From Kaiparowitsia sp041742695 (GTDB taxonomy: Bacteria > Cyanobacteriota > Cyanobacteriia > Elainellales > Elainellaceae): DNA of 64,000 bases. Both the position numbers and the translations under genes were made by a program. A model generated the notes under the pieces. It saw only the letters and a list, made by a program, of their open reading frames with translations. It was not told the DNA's origin and made no database searches. The DNA is taken from assembly GCA_041742695.1 (NCBI GenBank), contig JBGTOF010000299.1, forward strand, positions 4,228 to 68,227. The letters run 5' to 3'. Below, piece by piece: positions 7,829 through 15,192 of this stretch. Within the stretch, counting starts at the first letter, position 1, and each line of letters starts with the position of its first letter.

Positions 7829-8755
7829 CTATTCAAACCCAGCATTGCGCCATGGCACGGGGTCTACAGATTTGCCGTTAACGTACAATCCCCAGTGCAG
7901 ATTGGGCCCAGTTGCGGCTCCCGTGGCCCCGATGCCGCCGATGCGCTGTCCCGCCTGCACGACGTCACCCTCCTGCACGTCGATACGGCTGAGGTGAATG
8001 AAGATGCTGCCTACTCCTTGCCCATGATCAATGGCTACCGTGTTGCCATGCAGCACAAAGCCATCGGCCACACGCCCTACCAGCACAACACGACCCGCAG
8101 CAGGGGCGTAGATGGGTGCGCCCACTCCTCCGGCGTAATCTACCCCACGGTGAAAGTAATTTTCGGCAAAGACACCGTTGTAGTAGCGCCGAATTCCATA
8201 TTCAGACGTGACGCGACCATCAGCAGGGCGGCGCATGGCTCCGCTCCACAGCTTATCGGGTGTGCGAATGTTGCGAAAGGCTGCGACGCGCGCAAACTCC
8301 TGATCGGTGCCGCCAGAGCCGCCGCCTCGCAGCGTAATTCGCTGTAGGCCAAAGGTGCGATCGCGCAATTCTACCGCTAGATTTCGGGTATTGCTGTCGG
8401 CCTCGACCCGAATCACCTTGCGACCGGGGCGATCAATGGGCGTGGTCGGAATCAGAGCGCGATAGCGATCGCCCCCCAGAGAAAAGGCTGGATACACCTC
8501 ATCCTCGAATTGCACCGTGGGTTCTTGCTCGGCTCGCACCACGACTGAGATAGTATCGCCCAGACGAGGATTCGAGGGCTGAATGGTAACTCCATCAGCC
8601 GCAGCAGGGTTGAAGAGAATGAGCAATAGGGCGATCGCTCCTACGACTGCCCCGACCAGCCGCCGTCCATTACGACGCAGTGAACCAGTCCAAGACTGCC
8701 GACCCTTAACCTGTTGCAAGATCCAATCCGAAATCATGGCAAAACCACCAGACAT
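7829..8755 (-). CDS. M23 (LytM) family peptidase-like protein
   Basis: Secreted or periplasm-facing protein with a C-terminal LytM/M23 domain, a family of zinc endopeptidases that cut peptidoglycan cross-links. After a short basic stretch comes a membrane anchor or signal (VGAVVGAIALLLILFNPAAA), a beta-rich middle region and the LytM domain over the last ~130 residues. YFHRGVDYAGG supplies the first zinc His and Asp, and FIHLSRIDV is present. The final motif is GPNLHWGLYV where most active enzymes have GPHLHWG. The zinc His of the HxH pair is therefore kept and the first, catalytic-base His is Asn, so it may be a non-catalytic regulator or an active subfamily variant. The start is uncertain: ATG 8755, ATG 8737, or a longer form. 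Confidence 0.88.
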   Translation of the reverse strand: MSGGFAMISDWILQQVKGRQSWTGSLRRNGRRLVGAVVGAIALLLILFNPAAADGVTIQPSNPRLGDTISVVVRAEQEPTVQFEDEVYPAFSLGGDRYRALIPTTPIDRPGRKVIRVEADSNTRNLAVELRDRTFGLQRITLRGGGSGGTDQEFARVAAFRNIRTPDKLWSGAMRRPADGRVTSEYGIRRYYNGVFAENYFHRGVDYAGGVGAPIYAPAAGRVVLVGRVADGFVLHGNTVAIDHGQGVGSIFIHLSRIDVQEGDVVQAGQRIGGIGATGAATGPNLHWGLYVNGKSVDPVPWRNAGFE

Positions 8756-8933
8756 CCTATATGTGCAGATTTGTGCAGACACCCTATCACAATTTGCTCG
8801 AGGTCTTCCGGTGCTGATGTGAGGTCAGGTAGGCTGCACCTGCTCTACACGATACTAAAATCAAACTCAAACTACTCACAGTTTCATAGATAGCGAGGCT
8901 AAGACTCGATTAACTTGAAAAGTCTAGGAATTC

Positions 8934-9149
8934 CTACAGCTTGGGCTTGAGATAGACCAGAGCGGTACGCCACACAACCGTGGGCTGATCATAATGATCC
9001 ATCAAGCAAAGGCAATGGGCATCTTGCCAGCGAATCTTCCCGGTTAATAAATCATTGGTGATGAGCTTCAGCTCAACCTCGGTTTCTTCGCGAATGACGG
9101 TTTGAATTTGTCGAATGCTGGGCAGCCCTGTATCCAGTTCAGTTGTCAT
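8934..9149 (-). CDS. hfq: Hfq-like RNA-binding protein (cyanobacterial type)
   Basis: 71-residue Sm-like protein. The start TTELDTGLPSIRQIQTVI and the core VELKLITNDLLTGKIRWQD match the cyanobacterial Hfq type, which lacks several RNA-binding residues of enterobacterial Hfq. In Synechocystis this protein is linked to phototaxis and type IV pili rather than to classical sRNA pairing (known for the family). The Sm1 strand pattern is complete, while the Sm2 part (TVVWRTALVYLKPKL) is diverged. It is downstream of, and on the same strand as, a broken ATPase fragment (9293-9460) instead of the frequent dapF neighbour. Confidence 0.85.
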   Translation of the reverse strand: MTTELDTGLPSIRQIQTVIREETEVELKLITNDLLTGKIRWQDAHCLCLMDHYDQPTVVWRTALVYLKPKL

Positions 9150-9292
9150 AGGTTCTACTCAGAATTGGTGACATGTACGGTTCTACGTTTTGAGGGGCAG
9201 TCGGCGTGGATTTGCCCGTTGTCTGTATCCTACCCCGCTTAAGCTTCGGGAGTGCATACTCAGGTGCTCTCGCTAGATGGTCTAGAGACCTG

Positions 9293-9460
9293 TCATACCA
9301 AATCCGAATCCCATCCCCCGATTCCACAAAAGCGATCTAAACCCGTTCTGCAGGAAGCCGCCGCGTCCACTGCCGCACTAGTCCGCACGAGACAGGTGGT
9401 TTTGCCCATGCCACCCTTGCCACTTACCCAGATCAACTGCCTTTCATCAAACCCCTGCAT
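9293..9460 (-). pseudogene. ArsA/ParA-type P-loop ATPase, 5' remnant
   Basis: The minus strand encodes 55 residues containing FDERQLIWVSGKGGMGKTT, a deviant Walker A (GKGGxGKTT) as found at the N-terminus of ArsA/GET3 and ParA/MinD ATPases. A further in-frame stretch (RFFNESLG) precedes the Met at 9460. The frame ends at a TGA at 9293 shortly after the P-loop, in sequence that no longer resembles the family, and hfq begins 144 bp downstream. Full-length proteins need ~250-400 residues, so this is a truncated, probably non-functional gene end. The call depends on one motif. Confidence 0.45.
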
Positions 9461-9906
9461 GCCCAAACTCTCATTAAAAAATCGTTAGGATGTCACGCAT
9501 CTGGCCTGGAACCAGTCGTGGTGGGGTTAGTGTTCCCTAGGGTATGGAGACCTGTGATAGAGTTCCGGGCTGGTGGGCATGTTGAGTGTAAATCTTAGTG
9601 ATCGGTGCAAGACCATAGATTCACATCGATTAAGGTTTAGACCGAATTGAGATGGAACGCGCAAGGATGCGCCGGGTAAGGAGATCGATCCGTAAACAGT
9701 ACTAGGACACCATCCCGCTTTCTCCGGTTAGAGTTTGATTCAGACTGTGTCCCGCATGGGTAGAGTGTCGTTCTTCCTTACCCACATGAGTCAATAGTCA
9801 GTAACCCAGAATGGTCATTCGACGGTTGTTGTTCCCTCTCCCCTGTTTCCTGTCTCCGGCTTCTTGTTCCCTTGCTGCATGTCTACCTCACCTTGGATTT
9901 TGCATT
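9461..9906. other. Intergenic, no gene seen
   Basis: No convincing ORF. The frame of the downstream sensor gene stays open back to 9811, but the in-frame residues (PLPCFLSPASCSLAACLPHL) look non-coding and the ATG at 9907 fits better. Confidence 0.4.
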
Positions 9907-10638
9907 ATGTATCATCTCTCTCAGTTTTCACTCAAGGCCATGACCGAGTGTGGCGCGGCGCTCCGCAAACTTGGCCACGAAGCCGAGTCTATGGAAGATG
10001 CCGCTGCGCAGATCGTGCATTTTCTGTATGACCAGTTCCGCAATGCAGAGACGGGCGATCGCTCCTTTGCGATGGTGCGGTTGTTCAAAACTCATAACTT
10101 TGGAGAGTTGACGGACGACCTCCAGCAGTTTGTGCAATCCATGTTGGGGGATGATCCGGCCTCAGACCAAATGAAGTGCTTGACTCTGATGAGCACCGTG
10201 GGCGATCGCCCAGAATGGTGCAGTCGCGCCTACTCACAAGGGCATCAGTCTATCCCCCTTGTGAGCGAACATATGGTGGAGCAAATTCCGATGATTTCTC
10301 GCTTGATCCATCAATTTGGCCTAGATTTGAGCAGCGTGCTGGCCCCTACCCCAGACCTAATTATGGATTTAAGACAGCGCACCTTTAACGTGTTTCATGT
10401 GCCCGAGGCGCTGGGTAACCCCTATGTGCCAGCACAGGCTGAGTTTGTAGCCCCGGTCGGAGTTCAGTCAGTCTTGGGGTTTGGGGGCATGCTGCCTTCG
10501 GGTAACCTAATGGCAATTATCTTGTTTTCTAAAGACCCAATCTCGCGAGAAACAGCAGACCTGTTCAAGACTCTAGCGCTCAATACAAAAATGGCGCTGC
10601 TGCCATTTGACCGGGGTCGCGTGTTTGCTGCGGCGTAG
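9907..10638 (+). CDS. Conserved sensor-type protein paired with a histidine kinase
   Basis: 243 residues from ATG 9907 (MYHLSQFSLKAMTECG). It is all-globular with no membrane segment or signal. Residues ~20-60 look helical (AALRKLGHEAESMEDAAAQIVHFLYDQF), followed by an alpha/beta region ending GGMLPSGNLMAIILFSKDPI, which looks like a GAF/heme-NO-like sensor fold. I cannot assign a named domain with confidence. The histidine kinase gene starts 49 bp downstream on the same strand, so the pair is probably co-transcribed; the likely role is a stand-alone sensory partner that signals to that kinase. Confidence 0.7.
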   Translation: MYHLSQFSLKAMTECGAALRKLGHEAESMEDAAAQIVHFLYDQFRNAETGDRSFAMVRLFKTHNFGELTDDLQQFVQSMLGDDPASDQMKCLTLMSTVGDRPEWCSRAYSQGHQSIPLVSEHMVEQIPMISRLIHQFGLDLSSVLAPTPDLIMDLRQRTFNVFHVPEALGNPYVPAQAEFVAPVGVQSVLGFGGMLPSGNLMAIILFSKDPISRETADLFKTLALNTKMALLPFDRGRVFAAA

Positions 10639-10687
10639 GTCACCGGTATGGAGAACATTGACCTCTCTCGGTTTTGTTGATTAATAT

Positions 10688-12259
10688 ATGCAAAACTCTG
10701 CTGCTGAACTGCTGTTGCTGCGCGAACAGGTTGCCGCGCTAGAAGAACTGCTGGAGGTCTATGAGCAGGAAACCCGCGAAAAGTCAGAACGGCTAGAGCA
10801 AGCCCTGGCTGATTTGCAGGAGCATATGCGCCAGCTAGAACGCTCAGAAGCAGCGCTTCAAGTGCTGAAGTCGATTCTCGACAGCATGGGCGAGGGCGTG
10901 GTTGTGGCGGATGAGCAGGGACGGTTGCTGCTGGTGAATCCGGCGGCGCGGCAGGTGTTGGGGATTGCATCCACAGAGGAAACCCTAGCCGGTTGGGCTG
11001 CGCGCTGGCCCGATCACGCACTGGTCGATGCCGATGGAATGCCCTGCACGCTAGCGCAGTTTCCGCTATCGCGGGCGATCGCCGGAGACACGGTAGATGC
11101 AGCCGAGTTGCGTATTTGTGCCGCCTTACCCGCATGGGAAACCCCGCCGGATGGTACAACCCGCTCGTTGGCTGCTACGACTCCTGAACCGCTGGCGCCG
11201 TTAGAAGATGTGTGGCTAAGCGCTACCGCTCGCCCCATCTATACAGATCAACGGCAATTGCAGGGCGGCGTCGCTGTGTTTCATAACATTACGGCCATTA
11301 AGCACAGTGAGGCGGCGCTGCGCCAGTCAGACGGGCGATCGCGCCAGCAGGCCGAGCAGCTTCAGCACGCATTGCAAACGTTGCAAACCACCCAGGCGCA
11401 ACTGGTGCAAACCGAGAAAATGTCGAGTCTGGGGCAAATGGTGGCGGGGGTAGCCCATGAAATCAACAACCCGGTTAGCTTTATTTATGGCAACATCTCC
11501 CCGGCCGAAAGCTACACCCGTGATTTGTTAGCCCTGCTGCGTCTCTATCAGCAGCATTATCCTCAACCTGCCCCGGCTATTCAGACCTTAGCTGAGACAA
11601 TCGATATTGAGTTTATGCAGCAAGATTTTCCAAAAATCTTGTCATCCATGCGAATCGGAGCTGAGCGAATTCAGCAAATTGTGCGATCGCTCCGCAACTT
11701 CTCGCGGCTGGATGAAGCCGCTATGAAACCCGTTGATATTCACGACGGGATCGAAAACACGCTGCTGATTTTGCAGCATCGCTTTAAATCAGCGCGAGAC
11801 ACCATAGGGCTAACGTTGACGCGCGACTATGGCAGCCTGCCCACGGTAGAGTGCTTCGCAGGGCAAATGAACCAAGTGTTTATGAACATTCTCAGCAATG
11901 CGCTAGATGCGCTAGAAGAAGCGCATGAGAAGGGCTGGGAAGCCCCGACGCTGCCTACAATCCGAATTCGAACGGAATGTGTGGACGATGGGGCGATCGC
12001 CATCCGCATCCACAACAATGGGCCAGCGATTCCCCCCCCTGCTCGGGCTAAGCTGTTCGACCCCTTTTTTACCACCAAGCCCACGGGCAAAGGCACCGGG
12101 CTAGGGCTATATATTAGCTATCAAATCGTGGTAGATCGCCACCAGGGTCAACTTACCTGCACGTCTACACTGGGCAACACAGAATTCACCATCGAGATTC
12201 CTACCCTGTGCCAGCCCCATAAAGAATCATGGGCAGTATCCGCAGAATCGCGCCTCTAA
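10688..12259 (+). CDS. PAS-domain sensor histidine kinase (soluble, orphan)
   Basis: 523-residue cytoplasmic hybrid-less kinase. Residues 1-58 form a coiled coil (LREQVAALEELLEVYEQETR), residues ~60-205 a PAS domain (SILDSMGEGVVVADEQGRLLLVNPAA), then a second coiled coil. The dimerisation/phosphoacceptor region has His257 in MVAGVAHEINNPVSFI. The ATPase domain has N box NQVFMNILSNALDAL and G boxes KPTGKGTGLGLYIS. All catalytic motifs are intact. There is no transmembrane segment, so input must come through PAS or the upstream partner protein. No response regulator gene is adjacent. A 58-codon ORF overlaps its 3' end (12229). Confidence 0.9.
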   Translation: MQNSAAELLLLREQVAALEELLEVYEQETREKSERLEQALADLQEHMRQLERSEAALQVLKSILDSMGEGVVVADEQGRLLLVNPAARQVLGIASTEETLAGWAARWPDHALVDADGMPCTLAQFPLSRAIAGDTVDAAELRICAALPAWETPPDGTTRSLAATTPEPLAPLEDVWLSATARPIYTDQRQLQGGVAVFHNITAIKHSEAALRQSDGRSRQQAEQLQHALQTLQTTQAQLVQTEKMSSLGQMVAGVAHEINNPVSFIYGNISPAESYTRDLLALLRLYQQHYPQPAPAIQTLAETIDIEFMQQDFPKILSSMRIGAERIQQIVRSLRNFSRLDEAAMKPVDIHDGIENTLLILQHRFKSARDTIGLTLTRDYGSLPTVECFAGQMNQVFMNILSNALDALEEAHEKGWEAPTLPTIRIRTECVDDGAIAIRIHNNGPAIPPPARAKLFDPFFTTKPTGKGTGLGLYISYQIVVDRHQGQLTCTSTLGNTEFTIEIPTLCQPHKESWAVSAESRL

Positions 12260-12405
12260 AGCACCCGCACGGGGTTAGCGTCCAAGGAGATTCAGGTGTG
12301 GGCGACAACCCCGACACCAACACGCTGCACATTACGGCTGCTGATTTTGAGGTTACATTGCAGGCACTTCAGACCCAAAAGCAGCGCCTACCGACTTCGC
12401 CATAA
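12229..12405 (+). CDS. Candidate 58-aa protein overlapping the histidine kinase end
   Basis: ATG at 12229 opens a +2-shifted frame that overlaps the last 31 bases of the kinase gene and runs to TAA at 12405. The product is polar and globular-looking (PHGVSVQGDSGVGDNPDTN, then HITAADFEVTLQALQTQKQ, a probable helix). The overlap could allow translational coupling. A family A repeat begins 14 nt after its stop, the same placement these repeats take behind real genes such as dnaK. No homologue is recognised and no good ribosome-binding site is seen, so it is a candidate only. Confidence 0.4.
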   Translation: MGSIRRIAPLKHPHGVSVQGDSGVGDNPDTNTLHITAADFEVTLQALQTQKQRLPTSP

Positions 12406-12418
12406 CATTAGCTTGCTA

Positions 12419-12537
12419 GCTTAATTGACGCGCTAACTGGTGGTTATAGTGTTTGTGTAAGATCCTCCCAATGCAGGAGCCTTACACAAACGCTTGCGCG
12501 GGTCAACTCAATACCATTACGACAGCTGAATCAGGTA
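12419..12537 (+). repeat. Dispersed hairpin repeat family A, copy 2
   Basis: It starts GCTTAATTGACGCGCTAACTGG and has a strong hairpin, GTTTGTGTAAG/CTTACACAAAC (12451-12491) with inner CTCC/GGAG. It lies back to back with copy 3. The hairpin also qualifies as a transcript end for the kinase operon. Confidence 0.65.
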
Positions 12538-12722
12538 GGACAATTACGGTCATGGAGCCCCTGCACAGTAGTGTCTCCAGGGCACCTCGATTAATTGCCT
12601 CATTGATAATCTTGGGAGCCCAGAACCACTGGAATCTCATTGCCATTCTCAACAAGATTTGTATTTTTCGAGGTGCCCTCCACAACCATAAATCCTCAAA
12701 CCAGCGCACCAAGCGCTATGGC
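12538..12722 (-). repeat. Dispersed hairpin repeat family A, copy 3 (interrupted)
   Basis: On the minus strand it starts ATAGCGCTTGGTGCGCTGG, and the terminal blocks match the other copies. The hairpin is split by the insertion at 12579-12679; removing the insertion restores GGTCATGGAGCC...CTCCACAACC in register with copy 1. Confidence 0.65.
12579..12679. mobile_element. 101-bp MITE-like insertion inside repeat copy 3
   Basis: Bounded by perfect 12-bp inverted repeats AGGGCACCTCGA and TCGAGGTGCCCT, and flanked by CC on both sides (possible 2-bp target duplication). It encodes no transposase. No second copy was found in the window, so mobility is inferred from structure alone. Confidence 0.5.
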
Positions 12723-12743
12723 GTTCAATTCGAGATGATTTGA

Positions 12744-13065
12744 GCGCTTAGATTTTTTTTGCGTGCTGTGTATAAAGCCCTCAATCCTTAGGCCATCGCG
12801 CTGCAGCCGCTATTTTTCGATATGGGCTTCTCTACTTTTATTCGTCTATAATTTCTCTCCCTTGGGAGACGCAGTCCAAGCCCAGGTCTTGATAACCTTC
12901 GAAAGTATATGGGCATACCCAATACTTTTTTCGAGGCTGTAGAAAACATGCCTTTTTATATCTGCCTAATGCGACTAGGCAGTCATAAAAAAGTTTGAAC
13001 CAGCCATTAGCCGAAACGAATTACCTAGGTCTGCCCCTTGTTCTCCTTTCCTTTGGACTAATACG
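12744..13065. other. Intergenic, no gene seen
   Basis: AT-rich leader region of the YihY gene, with no ORF or strong palindrome. CTCTCCCTTGGGAGA near 12856 is a short perfect palindrome core of uncertain meaning. Confidence 0.4.
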
Positions 13066-14178
13066 ATGAAAGCATCCGCCATTGTCTCGCTGTTTAAGGC
13101 AACCTTTAAGGAATGGACAGAAGATAAAGTCCCTCGATTGGCAGCGGCATTAGCTTACTTTACGATTTTTTCCTTAGCGCCCTTGCTCATTATTGCGATT
13201 TCGATCGCCGCGCTCTTTTTTGGAGAGGACGCCGCTAGGGGGCAGATTGTGGGCCAAATACAAGGCTTGCTAGGCCCCGAAGGAGCCGAAGCCATTGAAT
13301 CAATGATTGCCAATGCGAATCGTACCGAAGGAGGCATCGTTGCAACCCTGGTGGGTCTTGTCACGCTTCTGTTTGGCGCTTCAGGAGTGTTTGGACAACT
13401 GCAGGATGCACTGAATACGATCTGGGAAGTAGCCCCCAAACCTGGACAGGGTATTGTAAATTTCATTCGCACACGCTTTCTTTCCTTTGGAATGGTGTTG
13501 GTGATTGGATTTTTGCTGCTGGTATCGCTAGTGCTTAGCGCTTTGTTGGCGGGCATTGGCACCTATGTTGAGGGGGTGGCTCCCGGCCTTACCATTCTGT
13601 GGGAGGCTCTTAATTTTGTAATTTCGTTCGGCATTATCACCTGTTTATTTGCCCTAATTTATAAGGTGTTGCCTGATGTCCGGATTGCGTGGGGTGATGT
13701 GTGGGTCGGAGCAGCAGTCACGTCGCTGTTGTTTACGATTGGTCGTACCTTAATTGGCATTTACTTGGGCAGTGCTGCGGTCGGTTCTGCTTATGGGGCA
13801 GCGGGTTCTTTAGTGGTTGTGTTGTTGTGGGTCTTTTATTCGGCTCAAATCTTGCTGTTTGGGGCTGAGTTTACCCAAGTCTATGCCCATCGCTATGGCT
13901 CGCAAATTCGCCCTGCGTCTACGGCGGTACCGTTAACTGAAGAGGGGCGAGTTCAGCAGGGGATGCCTAGTCAGGAGTATGTAGAAGAGGTCGCCCAGTC
14001 TGAAGATGCGGCTGTTCGTACCTCAGATAGAGATAAGCCGTCACGCCGTCCCAGACGGACAGATGCGCCAACTTCGGCAGGGCGATCGCCCGATCGTTCA
14101 CCTGGCTTAGTCGCCGTGATTTTAGGCTCAGTGGTGGCGATCGCCCAAGCCACCCGAAAAAAACGCCGTCGTCGCTAG
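13066..14178 (+). CDS. YihY/virulence factor BrkB family membrane protein
   Basis: Integral membrane protein of the YihY/BrkB family, unrelated to RNase BN despite old annotations; molecular function is not established. 370 residues with about six predicted helices. The family signatures RLAAALAYFTIFSLAPLLIIAI (split across ~residues 24-45), LFGASGVFGQLQDALNTIWEV and AYGAAGSLVVVLLWVFYSAQILLFGAEFTQVYA (C-terminal region) are all present. After ~residue 280 comes an unusual polar, Arg/Ser/Pro-rich cytoplasmic tail of ~65 residues (PSRRPRRTDAPTS). A short hydrophobic stretch (LVAVILGSVVAIAQA) follows, then a basic end KKRRRR. The tail is longer than in typical members. Confidence 0.9.
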   Translation: MKASAIVSLFKATFKEWTEDKVPRLAAALAYFTIFSLAPLLIIAISIAALFFGEDAARGQIVGQIQGLLGPEGAEAIESMIANANRTEGGIVATLVGLVTLLFGASGVFGQLQDALNTIWEVAPKPGQGIVNFIRTRFLSFGMVLVIGFLLLVSLVLSALLAGIGTYVEGVAPGLTILWEALNFVISFGIITCLFALIYKVLPDVRIAWGDVWVGAAVTSLLFTIGRTLIGIYLGSAAVGSAYGAAGSLVVVLLWVFYSAQILLFGAEFTQVYAHRYGSQIRPASTAVPLTEEGRVQQGMPSQEYVEEVAQSEDAAVRTSDRDKPSRRPRRTDAPTSAGRSPDRSPGLVAVILGSVVAIAQATRKKRRRR

Positions 14179-14411
14179 TGTAAGGGTTAAGCGGCTCCCG
14201 TCTCTCACGTTAATGCTTAGATTGGTGAGGTTTTAGTAGAAGGGGCGATCGCTCGTACTCTGGCTGCTGTGCAGAATCAAACTACCTCACTCAATCATCA
14301 AAAAGAAGGCTCTAATCTTAATAGCTGTTGAACCTGTTGATGGGACAAATATTAGGAGGTTTTGGGGAACTCTATTGAGTGTTATCCCTACTTTCTACGG
14401 AAACGACATCT

Positions 14412-14513
14412 TTTGCTAGCGTTGTTTCAGCTCCGCGCTGTAGGGCTGAAATAACGCAATATCGTTCTGGTCGCGTCGCGGCTAGAACGGCTTTTGCATG
14501 TTTTGAACTGTCA
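14412..14513 (-). repeat. Dispersed hairpin repeat family B, copy 2
   Basis: On the minus strand: TGACAGTTCAAAACATGC, hairpin GCCGTTCTAG...CCAGAACGAT, GCGTTATTTCAGCCC/GAGCTGAAACAACGC hairpin. Both hairpins are conserved with the copies at 18121 and 30392. Confidence 0.75.
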
Positions 14514-14598
14514 TTGAAGTCGATTAAATCTTGATTTTGATGCTGTTTGTAGTGCAAATGTCGAAGACTCAATGCTTGGCAAATTCAGACAACATACT

Positions 14599-14626
14599 TA
14601 TCTATTTTATTAGCATAAAATAGATA
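14599..14626. promoter_or_regulatory. Perfect AT-rich 12-4-12 palindrome
   Basis: TATCTATTTTAT-TAGC-ATAAAATAGATA directly precedes the ATG of the decayed gene at 14627. The symmetry and length suit an operator for a dimeric repressor or an autoregulatory site; there is no T tract or GC stem typical of a terminator. Confidence 0.5.
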
Positions 14627-14877
14627 ATGCCTACTGACCAGGATTTGGTTCCCTAGCAGGCGCTGGCTGCACTCATCGCAAGTTTTATGGCTCAAGGGCA
14701 TCCTGAAGAATATGCCAAACATAGGGCGATCGCCACTATTTCCAGGCTGATTTAGAACTGCAAAATGCTCAACTGACTTGCTGGCTGGGCTGGCTGTAGC
14801 AAACGCACCCCGCTGTTTACTCCGACGCGCTGCACCTTCTTAGCGCTACCCGAACTGAGTTTGAGCAGCGGGTGTAA
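14627..14877 (+). pseudogene. Decayed small gene (two TAG stops and a frameshift)
   Basis: Conceptual translation from ATG 14627 gives MPTDQDLVP, TAG at 14654, then QALAALIASFMAQGHPEEYA KHRAIATI. A one-base shift near 14735 leads into FQADLELQNAQLTCWLGWL, another TAG, and QTHPAVYSDALHLLSATR with end TEFEQRV and TAA at 14877. Amphipathic, protein-like composition continues across all three lesions, as in a recently inactivated gene of about 83 codons. Both stops could be C-to-T changes of CAG. The family is unrecognised. Confidence 0.5.
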
Positions 14878-15192
14878 GCCTAAGTAATCAATAAATCAAC
14901 AGGTTTGGCTAGTGTCTAGAACCCTTGTGAATTTCATCCGTCAAAGGGTTTGCGCCCGTTGCTGTGCAGCTTTTTTGGGCGACGCATGAGGGATGGGAGA
15001 GCGTAAGAAAGCCCGCCACTTTATGTAAACCTCTGCAACAGGTTCTGGATTTTTCATTGGTAGCGCTGAATTAATAGTGGAAGGTCTGCATGAATGCGAT
15101 TTCAATCGCGTAAGGGTGCGTGCGTCTACACCTCTCTAATCATTCACGCAGAAGGTCTAGTTCATTCGCAATACCCGATTTGGAGAGCCCCC

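Noticed and set aside
9252..9488. 78-codon plus-strand ORF
   Set aside because: It is the antisense of the P-loop fragment on the minus strand, whose GKGGMGKTT motif explains the sequence better.
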